Part shown: one piece after another, positions 37,701 to 45,198 of the stretch
Numbering within the stretch: the first letter of the stretch is position 1
How the letters are laid out: each line of letters starts with the position of its first letter
Source of the DNA: an uncultured Bacilli bacterium
GTDB taxonomy: Bacteria; Bacillota_I; Bacilli_A; RF39; UBA660
DNA: 64,000 nt
Direction of reading: 5' to 3'
NCBI GenBank assembly: GCA_934162445.1
Contig: CAKPIT010000005.1
Location: 27,910-91,909, forward strand
Position numbers and translations under genes: made by a program
Notes under the pieces: model-generated
What the model was told of the DNA's origin: nothing
The model's input: only the letters and a program-made list of their open reading frames with translations
Databases searched by the model: none

Positions 37701-38483
37701 GGCTTAAGTAAAGGCATTTATACCTTAAAAGAATTAAAAGCCCCTGAAGGCTATATTGGTAGTGACTCTTTAATAACATTTGAAGTAACATCAGAGGGTA
37801 AAACACAAAATATTAATATTACAAATGAAGTAACAACTATAAAAATTGTTAATAAAAAAATTGTTGTCAATAGCCCCAAAGGTTATAAATATGTTATAAA
37901 GACAACTGATGGTCATCAGATAGAAAAGTTTGAAACTTCAGGAAATGATTATACAAGTAAAGAATTAGAAAATAACAATTACATCTTAAAACAAATAGAA
38001 TCACCAGAAGGAACTATTATCAATTCAAAACCTATCTACTTTACAATTAGTGATAAAGAAGAAGAAAATATCATAAAATATACTAATGATTTTACAAAAT
38101 TAAAAATTAGCAAGAAAGATTTAGCAAATAGTAAAGAATTAGAAGGAGCAACTTTAAATATTATAAATAAAGATGGAAAAAAAGTTGATACATGGACATC
38201 GACTACTACACCACATTATATTGAAAAATTACCAGTTGGCACATATACATTGGAAGAGATAACTTCTCCTGATAATTACATCTTAAATAAAGCAATTATC
38301 ACTTTTGAGATAAAAGAAACTGGTGATATTCAAACTGCCACTATGTTTAATTCCAAATTAGTTAAAGTACCAAACACTTCAAAAATAGAAATCATAAAAT
38401 ATATTATAGGTAGTATTTTAGCTATTATGGGAGGAATTATTTTAATTATTAATTACAAAAAGCAAAAGTCAAAGGTTAAATAA
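34773..38483 (+). CDS. Large surface adhesin: thioester domain, nine SpaA repeats, VPNTS anchor
   Basis: A signal peptide/anchor (about 12-36) precedes a thioester domain: Cys88 (TAYCLE) and Gln137 in the LTQVAIW (TQxA) motif can form a Cys-Gln thioester that binds host amines. About nine SpaA/Cna-B-like domains of roughly 88 residues follow from about residue 350. Most carry a Lys near the start (ISKKD, INKVD, LGKID) and a Glu in KEEKAPSGY-type motifs, the residues of intramolecular isopeptide bonds. The eighth repeat lacks the usual motif. The C-terminus is VPNTS (1199-1203), a hydrophobic helix and a basic tail, a sortase-like signal with Ser for Gly. No sortase is in the window. A TGTTATAAT extended -10 (TATAAT at 34743-34748) precedes it. 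Confidence 0.9.
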   Translation: MKKLLNQKDNRIIAVIIAVIIISIGFISKTLTKSYAISDTLADTLISSQGDIQSTRINLFNSLEGDEAITLIPFYASDDSGNKYTAYCLEKNKGWIVNKTLTKNKTPLDKGYVYIIQNAYPTKNLTGDSAKDNYLTQVAIWFYQDRSNNISDDTNGVLTANQKNTIKNSEYYQYIDNLISNAVIAKNSADEKKFTLDSETNCGACYSNYEQAGPIEGVTTNKCSLFRYDEETGYFISKKYVIKTTSSYDNYQVSVDNANVKIYDDTDHEITNNETIGANKKFYLKIHENNVLNAFDVHINVIINYKEYESYSYNPPSDATNMQISLPAALVPVAKQQTLNTTISIPTRNLALTKQDENNNPLNGATLVVRRYLTDEIVASFTTTEEKYIIKGLIPGLYIVEETSSPLGYYGKISSDIPKTSPNGYVYDHPIAKIMVGDVQSFDMLNYITSAEGTNSCSYPEYSNIILNDAIKKLNIESGVTGGEFITNYHYNVKIRKIDSKTKEPIKGAILKILDQNNNEVTTIETENDYVPINSLKEGTYKIKEEKAPSGYLLNTKEQTFKVSSTNSTLAIDFENSKNKTSISKKDSATNDFVSGAHLILLNSENQQIKEWTTTNEEYIIEGLKEGTYTIKEEKAPSGYILNNNSETFEITANQTENKKITLYNTKNQIVINKVDKETKKPIEGVKLQLLDNNDQVIDTFITKETPYTVSKLKEGTYKIKELESKKGYTLDKKITTFTVDSNTKNLSLTLENSKNTLNVGKVDKETHNYIAGATLKLTNDDKSYTKTIVTTNSETVLKGLPSGNYTLEEIKAPDGYVLNSKKINITIKDTDTSLTVLMENQKSKVTINKIDSDTNQQLKGVILELSDKNKTPLKTFTTEENATVITNLQEGTYYLKELKTIDGYQLDNTYHQFKIDSNHYDQEITIKNHPTIIYLGKIDANTKKYIAGATLELNKKDGNMTPITFVSTNSPYQVKGLSKGIYTLKELKAPEGYIGSDSLITFEVTSEGKTQNINITNEVTTIKIVNKKIVVNSPKGYKYVIKTTDGHQIEKFETSGNDYTSKELENNNYILKQIESPEGTIINSKPIYFTISDKEEENIIKYTNDFTKLKISKKDLANSKELEGATLNIINKDGKKVDTWTSTTTPHYIEKLPVGTYTLEEITSPDNYILNKAIITFEIKETGDIQTATMFNSKLVKVPNTSKIEIIKYIIGSILAIMGGIILIINYKKQKSKVK

Positions 38484-38494
38484 TCTTCTAAAAA

Positions 38495-38523
38495 TTGACA
38501 AAAAGATCATTTTATGATAAAAT
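38495..38523 (+). promoter_or_regulatory. Promoter of the metallophosphoesterase gene
   Basis: Consensus TTGACA (38495-38500) and TAAAAT (38518-38523) are 17 bases apart. Confidence 0.75.
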
Positions 38524-38568
38524 AACCCCCATATTCATTAGCCATATAACTAATAAAAGGGGGTTATT
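38521..38568. promoter_or_regulatory. Perfect 10-base dyad from the -10 box to the ribosome binding site
   Basis: AATAACCCCC (38521-38530) and GGGGGTTATT (38559-38568) are exact reverse complements around a 28-base spacer. The left arm overlaps the -10 box and the right arm holds the ribosome binding site AAGGGGG. The left arm is mostly upstream of the expected start of transcription, so a DNA operator is likelier than an mRNA hairpin. Confidence 0.5.
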
Positions 38569-38571
38569 ATT

Positions 38572-39888
38572 ATGGGAAGAAAATTACAAACAATTTATGA
38601 ATATTTAAGTGACTATCAGGAAAGCGATATTGATGCTGTTATTGATAAGTTAGAAACAGAAGACAAATTAATTATTCGTTCCAGATATGGGGATGATTTA
38701 CATAATCCAACACCCCGTAAAAGTTGGAATAAGAAAATAGCTAGCAAATATTATAATATTATTATTCCACACATGCGTAAAATGTTAAATGAACAAGAAC
38801 AAGAAAAAGATGAATCCTTAGTTATCGTTGAAGCTGCTAAGGAAATAGAAGGTGAAAATATAAATTCACAACTAACACCTTTAATTAAATCCGGAAAAAC
38901 TAATAAAGAAATCTATAAAAACTTACAAATTTCCTCTGATACTCTTTATAGAGAATTATTAGATTTAAAAAACAAAGGTTTAAGATATTCTAGAAAATAT
39001 TATTCCGATGGTTCTATCAAATACAAAAAAATTACTACTATGCAAGAATTAAAACAAAGTCAAGAACGCACCAAAAGTAGAACTATTATCACTGATGTTA
39101 ATGAAAATAACCTTAAGTTATTACTTATTTCAGACCTACATTTTGGTAATAATTTAGAACGCCTTGACTTACTAGATAGGGCTTATAACTATTGTATTAA
39201 AAATGGTATTAATATTATTTTATGTGGTGGCGATTTCCTTGATGGCGCTTACACAAGAGGAACTCAAAAAATCACTGATTTATATCGCCAAGTAGAATAC
39301 TTTATTGAAAATTATCCCCAAGATGAAAGCATTTTAACCTTTGGGGTAGCCGGAGATCATGATATTAGTATTTTTAATAATACGTTCCAAGATATGATTG
39401 AAATGTGTAACAATTATCGTCATGATATCATAATAGGAGGTTATAACAACGCCCAAATAGATATCAAAAATGATAAAATTCATATGTATCATCACATTGA
39501 AGCAGGAGGACTATTACCAACAAATGCTCCAATCATATTACATGGTCATTCACATAAATATTCTACTAATATTAAAGATAATCAATTAAATATCACTATT
39601 CCAACCATTTCAAATATCAATCAACCCTTACCGAGTGCACTAGAAATGAATCTTTACTTCAATAAAGGATATGTTGTAAGTACCGTTTTAAAACAAATAG
39701 CCTTTCAAGATCAAGATATTATTGTCAGTGAAAACCGTTTTCCTATCTTAAAAAGTCATCCCACTGATGATAAAGAAATAAGAAATGTAGAGCCATACAA
39801 ACCATCACCAAAGAGATTGCAAAAGACTTTAAAAAAGCCTTTATCTCAAGTTGAAAAATTTAATCTTCGCTATGGATTATCTAAGTAA
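38572..39888 (+). CDS. Metallophosphoesterase fused to a sigma-like/HTH N-terminus
   Basis: The C-terminal half of 438 residues is a calcineurin-like metallophosphoesterase: DLHFG in LLISDLHFGNN, GGDFLDG, GDHD in place of GNHD, and HGHSH. The first 90 residues, with DKLIIRSRYGDDLHNPTP, a Trp-Asn-Lys helix and a YNIIIPHMRKML helix, look like a sigma region 4-type unit. A second helix-turn-helix-like segment (TNKEIYKNLQISSDTLYREL) follows. The combination suggests a DNA-binding phosphodiesterase or nuclease. A Lys/Pro tail ends the protein. It has its own promoter and a dyad over its translation start. The fusion is unusual and its substrate is unknown. Confidence 0.7.
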   Translation: MGRKLQTIYEYLSDYQESDIDAVIDKLETEDKLIIRSRYGDDLHNPTPRKSWNKKIASKYYNIIIPHMRKMLNEQEQEKDESLVIVEAAKEIEGENINSQLTPLIKSGKTNKEIYKNLQISSDTLYRELLDLKNKGLRYSRKYYSDGSIKYKKITTMQELKQSQERTKSRTIITDVNENNLKLLLISDLHFGNNLERLDLLDRAYNYCIKNGINIILCGGDFLDGAYTRGTQKITDLYRQVEYFIENYPQDESILTFGVAGDHDISIFNNTFQDMIEMCNNYRHDIIIGGYNNAQIDIKNDKIHMYHHIEAGGLLPTNAPIILHGHSHKYSTNIKDNQLNITIPTISNINQPLPSALEMNLYFNKGYVVSTVLKQIAFQDQDIIVSENRFPILKSHPTDDKEIRNVEPYKPSPKRLQKTLKKPLSQVEKFNLRYGLSK

Positions 39889-39892
39889 AAAG

Positions 39893-39929
39893 TGTCAAAT
39901 TTGACAAAAATAGCAAAATTTGTTATAAT
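39893..39929 (+). promoter_or_regulatory. Consensus promoter with a palindrome over the -35 box
   Basis: TTGACA (39901-39906), a 17-base spacer and TATAAT (39924-39929) form a perfect promoter. TGTCAAATTTGACA (39893-39906) is a perfect 14-base palindrome that includes the -35 box and may be an operator. Confidence 0.75.
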
Positions 39930-39956
39930 TTATATGTTCTTATTAAAGGAGGAACT

Positions 39957-40691
39957 ATGAAAAAAGTAAATAAGCTGAGCCTATTACTTGCATCCCTTGG
40001 AGTTTTTTTAATAGCCTTAGCTGGTATATTACAATATGAAGCTTATGAATTAAAAATAGATAATCAAGTAACATATGATAAAGTAACTGTTAAAGATATG
40101 ATGGAAGGTCATCTAGAAGATACTAAAAAGATAACTTCTGCCACTACCAAAGATTCTAAAACAGATACTGAAAATTCAAATCCTACTACCGAAGTAGTAG
40201 AAGAAGTAAAAGTTCAAGATGAACTAGAAGAAGTTAACATTTATTCGGATGTTACCACCGTTCCTGTTGAACCCATCGTTTATGATAATTTAACGATGCA
40301 ACAACTAGCCGATAAACTTAACCGTTCCTTAAATTCTACAATTTCTGGAAAAGGATATTTAATTGCTAGTTATTCCTTAAGTCTTGGCATTGATCCATAT
40401 TTATCAACTGCCATCATCTTACATGAAACAGGATGTAGTGGAACCTGTAGTTCCCTAGTTCAAAGATGTAACAACGTTGGTGGCCAAAAAGGTGGACCAT
40501 CATGTGGGGGCGGAGCATACAAAGCTTATCCAACTCTAGATGAAGGAATTATGGGATATATTGATAACTTATATAATAATTATTATTCAAAAGGCCTAAC
40601 TACTGCTGAAGCAATGGGACCTAAATATGCTGCTAGTACTACATGGGCTAGCCAAGTTAATAATTACATTATGAGTGTAAGAAACAAATAG
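39957..40691 (+). CDS. Membrane-anchored glucosaminidase/lysozyme-like wall hydrolase
   Basis: A signal anchor (about 7-28) and an acidic Thr/Glu linker (about 45-105) lead to a C-terminal 130-residue domain with a lysozyme-like fold: YLIASYSLSLGIDPYLSTAI, HETGCSG (probable catalytic Glu), CNNVGGQKGG, and a YPTLDEGIMGYIDNLYNNYY helix. This matches glucosaminidase or transglycosylase-like peptidoglycan hydrolases. Several Cys (about five in the domain) may form disulphides. Expression is from a perfect promoter with an operator-like palindrome. Exact bond specificity cannot be read. Confidence 0.8.
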   Translation: MKKVNKLSLLLASLGVFLIALAGILQYEAYELKIDNQVTYDKVTVKDMMEGHLEDTKKITSATTKDSKTDTENSNPTTEVVEEVKVQDELEEVNIYSDVTTVPVEPIVYDNLTMQQLADKLNRSLNSTISGKGYLIASYSLSLGIDPYLSTAIILHETGCSGTCSSLVQRCNNVGGQKGGPSCGGGAYKAYPTLDEGIMGYIDNLYNNYYSKGLTTAEAMGPKYAASTTWASQVNNYIMSVRNK

Positions 40692-40692
40692 A

Positions 40693-40717
40693 AGCATTAT
40701 AAATTAATGCTTTTTTT
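40693..40717 (+). terminator. Intrinsic terminator
   Basis: AGCATTA (40693-40699) pairs with TAATGCT (40705-40711), followed by T7. Confidence 0.85.
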
Positions 40718-40721
40718 GTAT

Positions 40722-40745
40722 AAAAAAACTACAATTACTGTAGTT
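40722..40745 (-). terminator. Terminator for the minus-strand lipoprotein gene
   Basis: AACTACA and TGTAGTT form a stem around ATTAC; on the minus strand it is followed by T7. It overlaps the end of the gene. Confidence 0.75.
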
Positions 40746-41205
40746 AATTCTTTTTACATGTCGCTCCAATCGTTTCATAAACATTTTTGATATCATCAAT
40801 TTTTATCTTTCCATCTTTAATAAGTTTACCATTACTAGAATCAATTTCTAACAATTTGTCAGTATCAATTTTCTCATAATCAATATCAACAGAAGATACA
40901 AGTTTATTACCATCAATTGAAACATTGTAAGTATAATATTTAACATCTTTATAAGGACTATATAAAGATTCAATCTGTTCTTTATAAGTACTTAAAATAT
41001 CACTACTATCCGTTTCCACGCTCTCTTCACTTTTTACTTTTTTAACAATATCATTACTATAAGTAACTGTATAAAGCAAAGAAGTTTTAATTCCATTTTG
41101 ATCCATTGTTCTTGTACAAGACATTGTCTTAACACCATTACTCTTACCACAACCAGTTATTAATATTAAACTAAAAACAACACCAAAAATCTTTCCTTTT
41201 TTCAT
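40744..41205 (-). CDS. Lipoprotein, DUF1307-like
   Basis: The 153-residue product has a lipoprotein signal (SLILITGCGKS, lipid-modified Cys) and a mature domain of short strands: MSCTRTMDQNG, TVTYSNDIVKKVKSEES, and a C-terminal helix with a final Cys. This pattern resembles DUF1307 (YehR-like) lipoproteins. The cysteines after the lipobox may pair. ATG 41205 follows GGGAGGAAT; the upstream ATG at 41217 overlaps that site. It is convergent with the glucosaminidase gene and may act in envelope maintenance, which is inference. Confidence 0.75.
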   Translation of the reverse strand: MKKGKIFGVVFSLILITGCGKSNGVKTMSCTRTMDQNGIKTSLLYTVTYSNDIVKKVKSEESVETDSSDILSTYKEQIESLYSPYKDVKYYTYNVSIDGNKLVSSVDIDYEKIDTDKLLEIDSSNGKLIKDGKIKIDDIKNVYETIGATCKKN

Positions 41206-41304
41206 AATTCCTCCCATTAATAATTTATCATTAATCTTTAAAAAAAGCTACACCTTTCGACAAAATAGTAAACAAAAGCCTGCTATCTTAATAGTGGTGA
41301 TAAT

Positions 41305-41757
41305 ATGAATAAAGGATTTTTTATAACAATGGTAGTAGCTATAATATCAGGTGCTTTTCTAGGTAATTTTTTATTTGAACGTTACAAAGAAGAAGATAAA
41401 GCTGTTTTAAAAGAAACAAATAGTCTTTACTTTTTTATTGAAGGTGTTTATAACAATAAAAGTCAAGCTGAAAAATCAAGTGAGAATGTTAAAGTGAAAT
41501 TAATAACCAAAGAAGATGCTAATTACGTTACTTATCTAGCCATTACTAAAGATGAAGCTAATTTAGAAAAATTAGAAAAACTATTTAAAAAATTAAAAGT
41601 AAATGCCACTATTAAAAAAATGAGTATTAACAATAAAGAATTTCTTACCATACTTGAGCAAATGGATTTATTACTTAAAAAAACTAATCAAAACGAAGAA
41701 TTATTAGCCGTTAATGAAGTGGTTTTATCAAATTATCAAGATTTAGTATTGGAGTAA
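41305..41757 (+). CDS. Small membrane-anchored protein with SPOR-like domain
   Basis: The 150 residues begin with one transmembrane helix (about 5-24) and go on to a roughly 70-residue region (SLYFFIEGVYNNKSQAEK, then YVTYLAITKDEANLEKLEK) that has the strand-helix layout of SPOR domains, which bind denuded peptidoglycan at division sites. A C-terminal helical tail follows. The match is by pattern only. GTGGTGATA precedes the ATG. It stands immediately upstream of radC and mreCD, in a shape and division neighbourhood. Confidence 0.5.
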   Translation: MNKGFFITMVVAIISGAFLGNFLFERYKEEDKAVLKETNSLYFFIEGVYNNKSQAEKSSENVKVKLITKEDANYVTYLAITKDEANLEKLEKLFKKLKVNATIKKMSINNKEFLTILEQMDLLLKKTNQNEELLAVNEVVLSNYQDLVLE

Positions 41758-41798
41758 AATTTTATAGATTGTTAATAATATAAATAGGGGGACTTAAT

Positions 41799-42497
41799 AT
41801 GAAAATAAAAGAAATACCAGAATTTGAACGGCCACGAGAAAAACTCATTAAAAATGGGGCCAATGTAATGTCTACTAGTGAACTTTTAGCTATTATTTTA
41901 GAAGGTGGTACTAAAAACATTAATGCCAATGAATTAGCCTTCCTTCTTTTAAAAGAAATTGGTTCTATCAAAAACTTCTTAAATACTTCCTATTCGAAGT
42001 TAATTAACATTAAAGGAATAGGACCCGCTAAAGCTACTAAAATAATGGCTACCATTGAACTTGGTAAAAGAATAATTTTGGAAGAAGAGAAACCACACAT
42101 AATTTTAAAAGATCCAAGAGCCATATATTTATATAGTAAACCATTATTCTATTTATTAAAACAAGAATGCTTTTATATAATTTTATTAGATATAAATCAC
42201 AAAGTATTAGAAACTAAACTTCTTTTTAAAGGCACTATGACAAGAAGTAGTGTTCATCCAAGAGAAATATTTAAAGAAGCTTATCTTACTAATGCTAGTT
42301 TTATTATTTGTCTTCATAATCATCCTTCAGGAAAAGTAAATCCTAGTCCTAAGGATATTGAATTTACATCATACTTAGTAGCCCTTGGCCAAATTCATGG
42401 CGTCTTAATTTATGATCATTTAATCGTTAGTGATGAAACTTATTATAGTTTTAAAGAAAATAATATCTTAGATAATTGCAAAAAAATAAAAGAATGA
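41799..42497 (+). CDS. radC: RadC/JAB-domain protein
   Basis: The 232 residues have an N-terminal helix-hairpin-helix (LINIKGIGPAKATKIMATIE) and a C-terminal JAB metalloprotease-like domain with CLHNHPSGKVNPSPKDIE, giving the His-x-His and Ser-x-x-Asp metal site. RadC was once called a DNA-repair factor, but the molecular role is not settled. AGGGGG lies ahead of the ATG. It sits directly upstream of mreC, the usual place in Firmicutes. Confidence 0.95.
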   Translation: MKIKEIPEFERPREKLIKNGANVMSTSELLAIILEGGTKNINANELAFLLLKEIGSIKNFLNTSYSKLINIKGIGPAKATKIMATIELGKRIILEEEKPHIILKDPRAIYLYSKPLFYLLKQECFYIILLDINHKVLETKLLFKGTMTRSSVHPREIFKEAYLTNASFIICLHNHPSGKVNPSPKDIEFTSYLVALGQIHGVLIYDHLIVSDETYYSFKENNILDNCKKIKE

Positions 42498-42525
42498 GTA
42501 TACTATTTAAGAAAGGAAAATGACT

Positions 42526-43323
42526 ATGTATAGACAAAAGAAACGTAAGAAAAAAATAATTATCATTATAGTTACTGTTATTCTATCTTTTTTTCTTCTT
42601 TTTTATTCACTCTCATCAAATCGCAAGATGACCTTTATAGAATCATTTTTAAAAGATAGTGCTACCATTATTATGAAAGGGGTAATGTTACCTTTTACTG
42701 TTTTAAATAAAGATAAAGATATTGATCAAACAGAAAGCTATATTATTCAAAAAAATTTAAATGTTCACTTAGAAGATGAAATAGAACAACTACGTGATAC
42801 TTTAAGTTTAAATCAAACTCTAACCGGTTATGATGTTGTAAATGCTACTGTTATTACTAGAAATAAAAGTTATTGGTATCAAACTCTTACTATTGATAAA
42901 GGTAAAAAAGATGGTTTAAAAAAGAATATGGTCGCTATTACTAAGAATGGTTTAATTGGTAAGCTTCAAAATGTTACTAATCATTCTAGTGAAATAAAAT
43001 TAATTACTGCTAATGATATCAACAATAAAGTATCTGTTTCTATTTCCACTAAAGATGTTGATACTACAGCCATTCTTAGTGGCTATGATAAAGAAAGTAA
43101 TCTCGTTTTAGTTAATGGTGTTGATAGTCTCGTTGATGTAAAAAAAGGTGATGTTGTAACTACAAGTGGATTAGGAGGCATGTTTCCAAGGGGAATATAT
43201 ATTGGTGTTGTAGAAGAAATAACTAATGATAAATATGGTTTAAGTAAAACTTTAGGCATAAAAACTAATCAAGATTTTAATAATATTCACTATGTTACTA
43301 TTTTAAAGGAGGAAACGAAATGA
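42526..43323 (+). CDS. mreC: Rod-shape determining protein MreC
   Basis: MreC links the MreB cytoskeleton to wall synthesis outside the membrane. The roughly 265-residue protein has a basic tail, one membrane helix (about 12-28), a coiled coil (about 80-105), and the two-barrel domain with ATVITRNKSYWYQTLTIDKG, KNGLIGKL and GGMFPRGIYIGVVEE. ATG 42526 is preferred to 42520 because AAAGGAAAA lies nine bases upstream. It overlaps mreD by four bases (ATGA). Confidence 0.95.
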   Translation: MYRQKKRKKKIIIIIVTVILSFFLLFYSLSSNRKMTFIESFLKDSATIIMKGVMLPFTVLNKDKDIDQTESYIIQKNLNVHLEDEIEQLRDTLSLNQTLTGYDVVNATVITRNKSYWYQTLTIDKGKKDGLKKNMVAITKNGLIGKLQNVTNHSSEIKLITANDINNKVSVSISTKDVDTTAILSGYDKESNLVLVNGVDSLVDVKKGDVVTTSGLGGMFPRGIYIGVVEEITNDKYGLSKTLGIKTNQDFNNIHYVTILKEETK

Positions 43324-43820
43324 TTTTTCAAATCATCATCTTGATTATTTCCTTTCTTTTAGATGGTGTTTTAAGTAATTTTTTACCATACATGATAAAT
43401 GATTTATCATTTTTTACGCCATATTTTACACTAATAACTTTAATTATCATTTATCCTTCTTTTCAAAAGCAAGAACAAAAATACTTTTATCTTGTTGGTA
43501 TCACCGGATTCTTATATGATTTATTCTATACCAATTTATTTTTCGCCAATACCATCTTCTTTCTTTTAATTGCCCTAATCATTAAAGAAATATCTAAAAA
43601 AATCAATCTTAACGCTTTAACTAATCTTTTTTTGATTGCTCTAACCATCATTTTATATCATATCATCTTCACTTTAGCCCTTTATATTTTTAATGTAGTC
43701 ACAATTAATATTAAGTCTATTTGTTATTTAATTCTTCATAGTCTTATTCTAAATTTAGCTTATGGTGAATTACTATATTTCATTTACAAGTCACTCCCTA
43801 CTAAAAGACATCTTAATTGA
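43320..43820 (+). CDS. mreD: Rod-shape determining protein MreD
   Basis: MreD is an integral membrane partner of MreC. The 166 residues are very hydrophobic with five or six helices, and hold the GFLYDLFYTN segment typical of the family. It overlaps the mreC stop (ATGA) with AAGGAGGAA upstream. A terminator follows, then the SpoIVFA/SpoIVFB-like pair, the same order as downstream of mreCD in Bacillus. Confidence 0.9.
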   Translation: MIFQIIILIISFLLDGVLSNFLPYMINDLSFFTPYFTLITLIIIYPSFQKQEQKYFYLVGITGFLYDLFYTNLFFANTIFFLLIALIIKEISKKINLNALTNLFLIALTIILYHIIFTLALYIFNVVTINIKSICYLILHSLILNLAYGELLYFIYKSLPTKRHLN

Positions 43821-43833
43821 CGTCTTTTTTTTA
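43803..43833 (+). terminator. Intrinsic terminator after mreD
   Basis: AAAGACATC pairs with GACGTCTTT (one mismatch) around TTAATT, followed by T residues. It overlaps the mreD stop. Confidence 0.75.
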
Positions 43834-43867
43834 TTTTTCATCATAAGATTAATTAAGGATGGAAAAT

Positions 43868-44443
43868 ATGATTGAATCAAAATTTTATAAAAAAAGAACA
43901 AATACTACGCCCAATAATTTATTAACTATTTTAAAAAAATACACTATTAAAGTATTATTGACTATTATAATTACTTTAATTCTTTTAATATCTTTCAAAA
44001 TAGATCATAATTTTAAAGAAGTTTTTAATAAATATGTTTATAATGACACTTTGCCTTTTACAGATTTTAAATCATTATATAACAAATATTTTTTAGGCCT
44101 AAAAAAAGATAATACGTCTAGTGTTTTTTATGAAAAATTAAATTATAAATCTAAAAGTAAATATCAAGATGGTGTTAAATTAAATGTTACTAATAATTAT
44201 TTAGTCCCATCTCTTAATAGTGGTATTGTTGTTTTTATTGGTCAAAAAGGTAAATATGGTCAAACTGTTATTGTCCAACAGGTAAATGGTATCGATGTTT
44301 TCTATGGCAATATTAAAAGTAACGTTAAAATGTATGATTATATTGAAAAGGGTAGTCTTATTGGTGAAAGCTTAAAAGATTATATTTATTTAGCCTTTCA
44401 ACAGCAAGGAAAATTTGTCTCTTATGAAGAATATATTAAATAA
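43868..44443 (+). CDS. SpoIVFA-like M23-fold membrane protein
   Basis: The roughly 191-residue protein has one membrane helix (about 30-48) and a C-terminal M23-like fold with VPSLNSGIVVFIGQKGKYGQ, VIVQQVNGIDVFYGNI and YIEKGSLIGES. The zinc ligands of true M23 peptidases are absent, as in SpoIVFA, which regulates the intramembrane protease SpoIVFB. Its stop overlaps the SpoIVFB-like gene. ATG 43868 follows AAGGA at eight bases; the ATG at 43859 is within that site. The name is by position and motif. Confidence 0.8.
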   Translation: MIESKFYKKRTNTTPNNLLTILKKYTIKVLLTIIITLILLISFKIDHNFKEVFNKYVYNDTLPFTDFKSLYNKYFLGLKKDNTSSVFYEKLNYKSKSKYQDGVKLNVTNNYLVPSLNSGIVVFIGQKGKYGQTVIVQQVNGIDVFYGNIKSNVKMYDYIEKGSLIGESLKDYIYLAFQQQGKFVSYEEYIK

Positions 44444-45185
44444 AATTTATATTCATCCCAGTTGCTACTTAATCATCATTATCTCCCTTTTAGCAGCAAA
44501 TTTTCAAAAGATAATTTTTGTTAGTCTTCTTCTTTTTATTCATGAATGTGGTCATTTTTTTACGGCTATGTTTTTTTCGTGGCCCACTGATAAAATAACG
44601 TTTTATCCCTTCGGTGGAATTTCTAAATTTTCTCATGATATTAATTGTCCATTAAAAGAAGAATTAATCGTTTTATTAATGGGTCCCTTTACACAAATTA
44701 TTTTTTATCATCTTCTAACTAAAACCTTAAATGTTCCAATAATGATAGCTTCCATTAACTATCAAATTTTACTCTTTAACTTACTTCCTATTTATCCTTT
44801 GGATGGAGGTCGTATCTTTCAGTGTTTAAGTTGTTATTTATTTCCTTATCGTTTGAGTTTCAAAGTAATTTATCTAATTTCTTACTTTTTTCTTTTTCTT
44901 ATAATTATTTTCTTTTTAAAATTTCCAAGCATCAATCTCATTATCATTTTTCTTTTGTTACTATATAAATTATCAAAAGAAAAGAAACTAATAACCTATA
45001 GTTTAGAAAAATTTCTTTTAGAACGGTATTTACATAATTATCATTTTAAAAAAGGAAAAATCACCGCCAGTGAAAAAAAATTTCAAAGAGATCATTATCA
45101 CATCATAAAAAATCATAACTGGTATTATAATGAAAATACATATTTAAAGAAAAAATATGAAAATAATGCTATAATAAAAAAATAG
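44424..45185 (+). CDS. SpoIVFB-like M50 site-2 intramembrane protease
   Basis: A polytopic protein of about 253 residues with the zinc motif HExxH in FIHECGHFFTAMFF and the second motif PIYPLDGGRIFQC carrying Asp. This is the site-2 protease layout of SpoIVFB, which cleaves pro-sigma-K in Bacillus. A C-terminal soluble region (about 195-253), basic and aromatic, replaces the CBS domain. The start could be TTG 44415 (AAGGA four bases upstream) or ATG 44424. It overlaps the SpoIVFA-like gene by 20 bases. The substrate here is unknown. Confidence 0.85.
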   Translation: MKNILNKIYIHPSCYLIIIISLLAANFQKIIFVSLLLFIHECGHFFTAMFFSWPTDKITFYPFGGISKFSHDINCPLKEELIVLLMGPFTQIIFYHLLTKTLNVPIMIASINYQILLFNLLPIYPLDGGRIFQCLSCYLFPYRLSFKVIYLISYFFLFLIIIFFLKFPSINLIIIFLLLLYKLSKEKKLITYSLEKFLLERYLHNYHFKKGKITASEKKFQRDHYHIIKNHNWYYNENTYLKKKYENNAIIKK

Positions 45186-45198
45186 GAAGGTGGTATAT

